Below are positions 1 through 4,730 of a DNA stretch of 5,180 nucleotides, piece after piece. Under the pieces are notes generated by a model. The model made no database searches. It was not told the origin of the DNA and saw only the letters and a list, made by a program, of their open reading frames with translations. The stretch spans positions 1 through 5,180 of the forward strand of contig JASHYV010000050.1 of NCBI GenBank assembly GCA_030064695.1. Direction: 5' to 3'. Numbering within the stretch: position 1 is the stretch's first letter; each line of letters starts with the position of its first letter. The translations under genes were made by a program, and so were the position numbers. This DNA comes from Thermoplasmata archaeon. Its GTDB lineage: Archaea; Thermoplasmatota; Thermoplasmata; UBA184.

Positions 1-265
1 CCTCCTCGAAGTTCGCGCGCACCGCCGAACGCACGGCCCGGTCGCGGATGACGATGAAGTCCCACGGCTGCATGAACCCGACCGACGGGGCGTGATGTGC
101 GGCGTTGAGCACCGCCCGCAGGACCGGGTCGGGGATCGGATCCGGCCGGAAGTGGGACCGGATGTCGCGGCGGCCGTAAAGGACTCGATAGAAGCCCTCC
201 CGGTCGCGCGCCGTGACCTCGTCCTCGACCCGATCGGTGCCGGCAGAGTCCGCGCGTCCGGCCAT
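1..265 (-). CDS. bluB: 5,6-dimethylbenzimidazole synthase BluB, N-terminal part (3' end cut off by window)
   Basis: BluB is a nitroreductase-fold flavoenzyme that breaks down reduced FMN with oxygen to give 5,6-dimethylbenzimidazole (DMB), the lower ligand of B12. Only the first 88 codons are in the window; the frame is open at base 1. Visible signatures are the FMN-binding YGRRDIRSHF segment (residues 30-39), whose Asp34 matches the RRD aspartate that is functionally important in BluB, and APSVGFMQPW (59-68). The SVGFMQPW form separates BluB from general nitroreductases. The ATG at 265 is favoured because a TATA-like core lies about 26 bp upstream, which would give a leaderless mRNA; there is no Shine-Dalgarno sequence. 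The gene is divergent from cbiZ. Its product would feed CobT, encoded further along the cluster. The catalytic C-terminal half cannot be checked here. Confidence 0.9.
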   Translation of the reverse strand, partial: MAGRADSAGTDRVEDEVTARDREGFYRVLYGRRDIRSHFRPDPIPDPVLRAVLNAAHHAPSVGFMQPWDFIVIRDRAVRSAVRANFEE

Positions 266-273
266 CCGCGCGC

Positions 274-286
274 CACCGGGCCGGTG
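274..286. repeat. Short perfect inverted repeat between bluB TATA core and start
   Basis: CACCGG and CCGGTG form a 6-bp perfect inverted repeat with a 1-bp spacer. It lies immediately downstream of the TATA-like core and upstream of the bluB start, a place where a bound repressor could block transcription. Such a short GC-only palindrome can easily occur by chance in this sequence, and no matching copy is seen in the cobS/cobT spacer, so an operator role is only a possibility. Confidence 0.2.
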
Positions 287-296
287 CCCTATAGCC
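287..296 (-). promoter_or_regulatory. TATA-like promoter core for bluB
   Basis: The core CTATAG (289-294) stands out in very GC-rich DNA. Its centre is about 26-27 bp upstream of the bluB ATG at 265. In archaea the TATA box sits about 26 bp upstream of the transcription start, so the transcript would begin at or next to the ATG (leaderless). The core is palindromic, so it could also serve cbiZ on the other strand with a leader of about 30 nt. Assigned by position and composition only. Confidence 0.5.
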
Positions 297-349
297 TCCC
301 GGCTCCCTCCGACCCAGAATCGTGAAGAGCGGCCGGGCTAGCCTCGGTC

Positions 350-1120
350 GTGCAGTGGACGGTCGAGCCCGGGTATCTCCGGGTCCGGGGCCGGTTCCGG
401 GTCGTGAGCTCCGCCCCGTGGCGGGGAGGGGCCCGTCGGGCCCGCACCATCGTGAACGTTCGAGTGCCCAAGTCGTACCATGAGCCGGTCCCCACGTTCT
501 TCCGTCGATTCGAGCGGCGCGCGGGACTCGGCGCCGTAGTGGGTCTGTTGACCGCAGTCGACCTCGGGGCGATCTCAGCCCGCCGCTCTCGGTTCGGCAC
601 GGCAATCGTCACCGCCGGCGTGTCGAACGCGGCGTTCATCGGGACGATCAACGTCATCCTTGTGGTGACCGGTCGACCGACGCCCGGGGCGATGGTCGAG
701 GTCGTGAAGGTGGTGACCGAGGCGAAGGCCGCGGCGCTGCGGCGCCTCGACGTGCGGGCCGGTCCCGCCCCGGCGACCGGAACGTCCACGGACGCGGTGG
801 TGGTGGCGAGCGAGGACCGCGGAGAGCCGTGGGAGTTCTGCGGAGCCGCGACGACCCGGGGTCGTGCACTCGGGGAGCTGGTCGCGGGAGCCGTGTCGGA
901 GAGCCTCGCGCTCGGCGACGGAATCCGTCGGGACCGTCCGATACGCCTGCGGCTCGAGGAGCGAGGTTGGTCCCCGAGGGAGATCGCGGTCGCGTCTAGG
1001 ACGGTGCCCCTGACGGACCGCTCGGCGTGGGAGGCTCGCTTCGGGCTCGAGGACGCCGTCTGGGCCGGGCGCCTTCCGCGGCGTGGCGTCGGGCGATCGC
1101 GAGGTCGGCGGGCCGGTTGA
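350..1120 (+). CDS. cbiZ: Adenosylcobinamide amidohydrolase CbiZ (corrinoid salvage)
   Basis: CbiZ hydrolyses the amide linking the aminopropanol side chain to the corrin ring, turning salvaged adenosylcobinamide into adenosylcobyric acid, the substrate of CbiB. The 256-residue product carries the family's conserved blocks in order: RVVSSAPWRGG (17-27), VNVRVPKSY (35-43), GLLTAVD (65-71), VTAGVSN (87-93), GTINVILVV (98-106), TEAKAAAL (123-130) and ATGTSTDAVVVA (142-153). An in-frame TGA at 323-325 limits the start to the short interval after it, and GTG at 350 is the first candidate. Third-position GC is high from that codon onward. No Shine-Dalgarno sequence is seen. The gene is divergent from bluB. 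Its last 41 codons overlap the 3' end of cobY on the other strand; the final 13 or so codons (RGVGRSRGRRAG end) show poorer third-position GC and look like read-through into cobY. Confidence 0.93.
   Translation: MQWTVEPGYLRVRGRFRVVSSAPWRGGARRARTIVNVRVPKSYHEPVPTFFRRFERRAGLGAVVGLLTAVDLGAISARRSRFGTAIVTAGVSNAAFIGTINVILVVTGRPTPGAMVEVVKVVTEAKAAALRRLDVRAGPAPATGTSTDAVVVASEDRGEPWEFCGAATTRGRALGELVAGAVSESLALGDGIRRDRPIRLRLEERGWSPREIAVASRTVPLTDRSAWEARFGLEDAVWAGRLPRRGVGRSRGRRAG
996..1120. other. Convergent 3' overlap of cbiZ and cobY (125 bp)
   Basis: The cbiZ stop (TGA, 1118-1120) lies inside cobY and the cobY stop (TAG, read at 998-996) lies inside cbiZ. In the left part (about 996-1080) the cbiZ frame keeps strong third-position GC, while the cobY tail is low-complexity. 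In the right part (about 1083-1120) the cobY frame carries the conserved NVNRPADLA block, while the cbiZ tail is Arg/Gly-rich. Each gene therefore seems to run on past its own domain into the other. Confidence 0.85.
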
Positions 1121-1691
1121 CGTTGAATTCGAGATCCGGGTCGTCGAAAGGGTAGATTCGATCGGCGCCATGCGGTCGGCCCACGACCCAGTTGATACCC
1201 ACCAGGCGACCGCGGACACGGCCTCCCGGGCGCGTTCGCCACGCGAGGTCCGACGGGATGGCCAGACGGCAGAGTGTCGCCGGAAGGACCCCGGTCCAGC
1301 CGTGGTCCGAGCTCCGGACGTCGCGTACGAAGCGGGCCAGGATCCGGGGAGTCAGGAACGGCAGATCGGCGGACACCGTGGCGAACCGGGGGAATCGGTC
1401 GAGCAGGAAGCCCACGTCGCTCGGGTACCCGCGGCCGGGCGTCGAGACCGTGGAGATGCCGAGGTCCCGGCACACGGATCGCACGTGTGGCGCGAGCGAA
1501 CTCGTCGCCACGCGCAGGTCCACGTTCGGGACCGCCCGCACGGCGGAGGCGACCCGGACGAGCATTGGAACCCCACCGACCGGGAGCAGCGGCTTCTCGA
1601 CGGGGGAACTGCGCAGGCGCCGACCTCGTCCTCCGGCGAGCACAATGACGAGGACTCGGCGCCGATCCGGGTCGGTCGCAGTGCCCGGCAT
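996..1691 (-). CDS. cobY: GTP:adenosylcobinamide-phosphate guanylyltransferase CobY
   Basis: CobY transfers GMP from GTP to adenosylcobinamide phosphate, giving the AdoCbi-GDP used by CobS. It is the archaeal replacement for bacterial CobU/CobP and lacks their kinase activity. The 231-residue product is a MobA-like nucleotidyltransferase: glycine-rich nucleotide loop VLAGGRGRRL (17-26), EKPLLPVGGVPML (32-44), TPGRGYPSDV (84-93), VSADLPFLTP (106-115) and FNVNRPADLAIA (189-200). ATG at 1691 is the natural start, 7 bp after the cobS stop, so the two genes probably form an operon. There is no clear Shine-Dalgarno sequence. The recognisable domain ends near residue 204, close to the usual length of CobY. 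The remaining 27 or so residues, rich in Arg, Pro and Ser, lie antisense to conserved cbiZ codons and look like a passive extension. A general MobA or glucose-1-phosphate nucleotidyltransferase is less likely given the TPGRGYPSDV block and the cobS neighbour. Confidence 0.88.
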   Translation of the reverse strand: MPGTATDPDRRRVLVIVLAGGRGRRLRSSPVEKPLLPVGGVPMLVRVASAVRAVPNVDLRVATSSLAPHVRSVCRDLGISTVSTPGRGYPSDVGFLLDRFPRFATVSADLPFLTPRILARFVRDVRSSDHGWTGVLPATLCRLAIPSDLAWRTRPGGRVRGRLVGINWVVGRPHGADRIYPFDDPDLEFNVNRPADLAIARRHAAEGARPRRRPRARSEPPTPSGPSGAPS

Positions 1692-1698
1692 ATCGGAC

Positions 1699-2475
1699 TC
1701 ACCGCAATCCGAGCCAGACGACCGAGACTAGGAGAGTCAGCAGGAACGAGAGATCGTGGCCGGCCCCGAGCAGATCTCCGCTCAGCCCCGCGAACCGCCG
1801 CCGAGCGATCGCCGCGGTCAGCCCCGCCGTGGCGAGGCCGGTGAGAGCAATCGCGAGGCCGAGGAGCCCCCCGAGTAGCAGCAGGAGCGCAACCCCGCTC
1901 ACGGCCCCGGCGCCCAGTCCGACCCGCGTGGCGCCGGGCTCGAGCGAGCGAGCAAGGCGAGAGCGCGGCGAGAGCGGCGCGAGCGCGAATGCAGCAAGCA
2001 TCGAGAGGGTGGCGCCCACCTCAGCCAGCAACGGCACGACGAGCGGGGGCCACCGCAGCGCCGGGAGCACGATCCCCACGAATCCGAGTGGCGCGGCCGT
2101 GCGCTCGACGGAGCCGAAGAGCACGTACACCCCCAGCACGAAGACGGCGACGGCCACCGCACCCGCCACGCCGATGTGCGGGTCCCGCAGGACGTGTTCC
2201 CGCTCCTCGGGCGTGCCGTGGGACGCCAACGCGTCCGCGGTATCGGCGAGCCCGTCGGTGTGCAGGACGCCCTTGACTCCGAAGTACGTGGGCACGAAGA
2301 GGAGCGCCGCGAGCGACGGGAGTAGCGCGATCTCGAGGCTGCCGGCCACCCCGAGCAGCAGCCCGACGACCGCCCCGGCGGCCGGGAACCAGGGGAGCGC
2401 GCTCGAGAGCGCCTCCGTGTCTAGCCGCCCGGCTGGTATCCGGGAGAGAAACGAAATGGCCGCCCGAACGCTCAC
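1699..2475 (-). CDS. cobS: Adenosylcobinamide-GDP ribazoletransferase CobS (cobalamin synthase)
   Basis: CobS is the polytopic membrane enzyme that joins AdoCbi-GDP to alpha-ribazole (or its phosphate), the last assembly step of B12. The 258-residue product opens with MSVRAAISFLSRIPAG, the usual CobS N-terminus. It carries GVKGVLHTDGLADTADAL (66-83), containing the HxDGLADxxDA signature, then LRDPHIGVAGAVAV (96-109), which matches the family's Arg/Lys-Asp-x-x-x-Gly segment. GLSGDLLGAGHDLS (230-243) near the C-terminus matches the GxxGDxLGA block. Several long hydrophobic stretches (about 30-62, 103-121, 129-168, 187-222, 244-257) fit transmembrane helices, and the length is normal. The frame stays open far upstream, antisense to cobT, but that part has no CobS similarity, so GTG at 2475 is chosen. 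A TATA-like core 25 bp upstream supports it. cobY follows 7 bp downstream, probably cotranscribed. Confidence 0.94.
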   Translation of the reverse strand: MSVRAAISFLSRIPAGRLDTEALSSALPWFPAAGAVVGLLLGVAGSLEIALLPSLAALLFVPTYFGVKGVLHTDGLADTADALASHGTPEEREHVLRDPHIGVAGAVAVAVFVLGVYVLFGSVERTAAPLGFVGIVLPALRWPPLVVPLLAEVGATLSMLAAFALAPLSPRSRLARSLEPGATRVGLGAGAVSGVALLLLLGGLLGLAIALTGLATAGLTAAIARRRFAGLSGDLLGAGHDLSFLLTLLVSVVWLGLR

Positions 2476-2496
2476 GGCGGGGGGAGCGCCGCGCCG

Positions 2497-2504
2497 ACAT
2501 AAGG
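2497..2504 (-). promoter_or_regulatory. TATA-like promoter core for cobS-cobY
   Basis: On the minus strand this reads CCTTATGT, an A/T-rich island in a GC-rich spacer, centred about 25 bp upstream of the cobS GTG at 2475. The spacing repeats that seen for bluB and again predicts a leaderless archaeal transcript. The plus-strand gene cobT starts about 50 bp away; the same element read the other way would leave a leader of about 25 nt. Assigned by composition and spacing only. Confidence 0.45.
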
Positions 2505-2553
2505 ACCGGGCTCGCCACGCCGGCGGGGGTCCACCAGCGAAGGCGAAACGGTG

Positions 2554-3648
2554 ATGACCGCCGGCCGCCGACTGTGGGCGGACATGGCGGAGTCCGCGAC
2601 TTTGCCCGAACTTCCGGGCATCGATGGCGTCGCGAGGGAGGAGACCCGTCGGCGGTGGGCGACCCTCACGAAGCCCGAAGGCAGCCTCGGGCGTCTCGAG
2701 GCGCTCGGGGAGCGGATCTCGGCGATCCGGGGTGAGGTCCGTCCCCGGTTCCACCGGAAGACCATCGTGGTCTTCGTCGCGGACCACGGCATCGCGCGCG
2801 AAGGGGTCTCGGCCTATCCGGCCAGCGTGACCGCGTCGATGCTGGACAACTTCCTTGCCGGCGGAGCCGCGATCAGCGTACTGGCCCGGGTCGTGGGCGC
2901 GGAGGTCCTCTTCGTCGACGTCGGAGTCGATGCCGAACCCCGGCCGGAGCGGAACGGCTTCCGCGTGCGCCGCGTCGCCCGCGGCACCCGCGACTTCGCG
3001 ATCGAACCGTCGATGTCCCGGGAACAGGCCCATCAGGCCGTGCAGGTCGGGCTCGAGATCGCCGGATCTACCGTGGGGGCCGGAACGGACCTGCTCGCCG
3101 CGGGAGATATGGGCATTGGGAACACGACGTCCGCCAGCGCCCTCCTGGCGTCGCTGACGGGTCGCAAGGCCTCGGACGTGGTCGGTCCGGGGACCGGGCT
3201 GGACACGGACGGCGTCGTGCGGAAGGCCAGGATCATCGATGCAGCGCTCCGGGCCCGCGCGGTCGACGGAGCCGATCCGTGGGCGGTGATGGCCGGCTTC
3301 GGAGGGTTCGAGATCGCCGCGATGGCCGGTGCGGCGCTCGGCGCGGCCTCGCGGAGGGTGCCGGTGGTCGTGGACGGATTCATCGCGACGGTGGCGGCCC
3401 TCTGGGCCTCTCGCCTCCGTCCCGGGCTGGAAGACTACCTCATTCCGTCCCACCTCTCGGCGGAGCCGGCCCATCGCCTCGCTCTCGACGAGCTCGGTCT
3501 CGCGCCCTACCTCGCGCTGGGAATGCGTCTCGGCGAAGGGACCGGCGCCGCGCTGCAGATGGTGCTGTGCGACGCGGCGACCCGCCTGCTCGATGAGATG
3601 GCGACGTTCGAGGAGGCCCGGGTGGCGGGCCGTGTCGCGCGAGAATGA
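2554..3648 (+). CDS. cobT: Nicotinate-nucleotide--dimethylbenzimidazole phosphoribosyltransferase CobT
   Basis: CobT swaps nicotinate for a base such as DMB on nicotinate mononucleotide, giving alpha-ribazole 5'-phosphate for CobS. From ATG 2554 the product has 364 residues. Visible blocks are LTKPEGSLGRLEAL (38-51), VVFVADHGIAREGVSAYP (72-89), AGDMGIGNTTSASALL (183-198), VGPGTGLD (210-217), VVVDGFIATVAAL (271-283), YLIPSHLSAEPAH (295-307) and RLGEGTGAAL (325-334). The last block holds Glu328, equivalent to the catalytic Glu317 of Salmonella CobT. Asp185 stands where Salmonella has Glu174. This is the bacterial CobT type, not the distinct archaeal UPF0284-like family. Starts at GTG 2551, ATG 2554 and ATG 2584 are all possible. 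The 2584 start gives 354 residues and numbering (Glu318, Asp175) nearly identical to Salmonella, but codons 2554-2583 already have coding-like third-position GC. The gene is divergent from cobS, and its stop is 1 bp from that of the CobD-like gene. Confidence 0.95.
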   Translation: MTAGRRLWADMAESATLPELPGIDGVAREETRRRWATLTKPEGSLGRLEALGERISAIRGEVRPRFHRKTIVVFVADHGIAREGVSAYPASVTASMLDNFLAGGAAISVLARVVGAEVLFVDVGVDAEPRPERNGFRVRRVARGTRDFAIEPSMSREQAHQAVQVGLEIAGSTVGAGTDLLAAGDMGIGNTTSASALLASLTGRKASDVVGPGTGLDTDGVVRKARIIDAALRARAVDGADPWAVMAGFGGFEIAAMAGAALGAASRRVPVVVDGFIATVAALWASRLRPGLEDYLIPSHLSAEPAHRLALDELGLAPYLALGMRLGEGTGAALQMVLCDAATRLLDEMATFEEARVAGRVARE

Positions 3649-3649
3649 G

Positions 3650-4672
3650 CTAGGTCGCCGGCGGAGGGCGACGCAGTAGTGGGCCCAGTTGCTCGAGAAA
3701 GCGAGTGGTTTCCTCCGGCCGACGCACGGCGAACCGAAGGCGGCGGGGCAGCCCCATGGTCGTGAGGTCTCGGACCCAGTACCCTCGGCGGGCCAGTGCC
3801 GCGACGGCACGCCCGGCATGGCCCACGTCCACCGTGAAGTAGTGGGTGTCGGACTCCGAGTCCAGGCGGCGGCGCACTGTGTCGGCCGTGGCGCGGACTC
3901 GTGCGAGGGTCCTCGCGATCCACCGGTCCGCATCGAGCGCGGCCAGGCCGACCTGGCGCGCCGCGGCGTTGACGGTCCAGGGTAGCAGTTGCGTGCGCAC
4001 TCCGGCCAGCACGGTAGGCGAACCTACGGCGTGGCCCAGCGGCAGACCGGGCAGGCCCAGCGTCTTCGACCAGGAGAAGACGACCAGCGACGAGTCGCTC
4101 GTCCGCCCGATCGAAGCGGCGTCTCGCACGAAGGGAAGATAGCTCTCGTCCACCACGAGCAGGGCGCCGCACCGCTCGGCCGCGCGGGCGATCGTCTCCA
4201 TGTCCGCCGGGGGCAGGTAGTGCCCGTCCGGCGTTCCCGGGTTGGCGAGCACGGCCAATCCCTTCGTCGGGATCGCCCTCGCGAAGCGCGCGGGATCGAG
4301 CCGGAGCCCCGGCATGGGCACGCGAGCGACCCCGGCCCCCATCGATCGGGCTACTCGAAGGTACTCTTCGTACGCGTAGAACGGCAGGGCCACGCGGCGG
4401 CGGGTCCCATACGCGACGATCGCGGCGCGCAGCAGCTCAGAAGCACTGCCCGCCACGAGCGTCTCCTCTCGCCCGATGCGCAGGCGCCGAGCCAGCCGCG
4501 CGGTCAGGGCGACCTGGTGCCGGTCCGGGTAGCGGTCCGCCTCGAGGGCGGCACGGCGCAGAGCCTTTCCTAGGAACGGAGGCGGTCCGTAGGGATTGAC
4601 CGAGAGTGAGAGGTCCACGATCCGGCGTGACGCATTCCCGTCCTCGAGGGGAGGGCGGCCGCCGTGGGCCAC
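3650..4672 (-). CDS. cobD: CobD-like PLP-dependent enzyme (probable threonine-phosphate decarboxylase, HisC-like fold)
   Basis: This is a fold-type I PLP enzyme of the HisC/CobD group. Placed after cbiB in a B12 cluster, it most likely makes the amino-alcohol phosphate linker, as CobD decarboxylates threonine phosphate to aminopropanol phosphate. From GTG 4672 the product has 340 residues: VAHGGRP at the extreme N-terminus (typical of CobD/CobC), DLSLSVNPYGPP (20-31), NPGTPDG (144-150), VVDESYLPF (173-181) with the PLP-ring Asp and Tyr, and SWSKTLGLPGLPLGH (200-214) with Schiff-base Lys203. Near the C-terminus LRFAVRRPEE (312-321) holds the substrate-carboxylate Arg. An upstream ATG at 4759 is in frame and would overlap cbiB by 29 bp, but those 29 codons have weak third-position GC, so GTG 4672 is preferred. 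The family's Arg in the GLxGLRxG segment is Pro here. It could instead act as a histidinol-phosphate-type aminotransferase or use another phospho-amino acid; the exact substrate is inferred from context. Confidence 0.78.
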   Translation of the reverse strand: MAHGGRPPLEDGNASRRIVDLSLSVNPYGPPPFLGKALRRAALEADRYPDRHQVALTARLARRLRIGREETLVAGSASELLRAAIVAYGTRRRVALPFYAYEEYLRVARSMGAGVARVPMPGLRLDPARFARAIPTKGLAVLANPGTPDGHYLPPADMETIARAAERCGALLVVDESYLPFVRDAASIGRTSDSSLVVFSWSKTLGLPGLPLGHAVGSPTVLAGVRTQLLPWTVNAAARQVGLAALDADRWIARTLARVRATADTVRRRLDSESDTHYFTVDVGHAGRAVAALARRGYWVRDLTTMGLPRRLRFAVRRPEETTRFLEQLGPLLRRPPPAT

Positions 4673-4730
4673 TTCGGGAACGGGCCGTGTCGCGAGGACC
4701 GGCGATCGCGCGGCCCGACGAGTTCGTCGG

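Noticed and set aside
92..325. 77-codon plus-strand open frame at the left edge
   Set aside because: It is the antisense shadow of the bluB coding sequence, which has clear BluB motifs.
266..349. Cobalamin riboswitch in the spacers (this one and 2476-2553)
   Set aside because: Both spacers are too short for a roughly 200-nt B12 riboswitch, and no B12-box-like sequence is apparent.
289..1473. 394-codon minus-strand open frame across cbiZ and part of cobY
   Set aside because: It is antisense to the well-conserved cbiZ frame and in a different frame from cobY, with an Arg/Pro/Ser-rich composition and no recognisable domain.
1083..1844. Long plus-strand open frames across cobY and cobS
   Set aside because: They are antisense shadows of cobY and cobS with no recognisable motifs.
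2518..2525. CGCCGGCG palindrome in the cobS/cobT spacer
   Set aside because: An 8-bp GC-only palindrome is expected by chance in DNA this GC-rich and does not resemble the repeat near bluB.
2476..3933. Very long open minus-strand frame continuing upstream of cobS, antisense to all of cobT (744 codons in total with cobS)
   Set aside because: It shows no family resemblance before the CobS N-terminus and is low-complexity, Arg/Gly/Pro/His-rich. cobT on the other strand has strong conserved motifs. Long antisense frames are common in GC-rich genes. Only the part from GTG 2475 is CobS.
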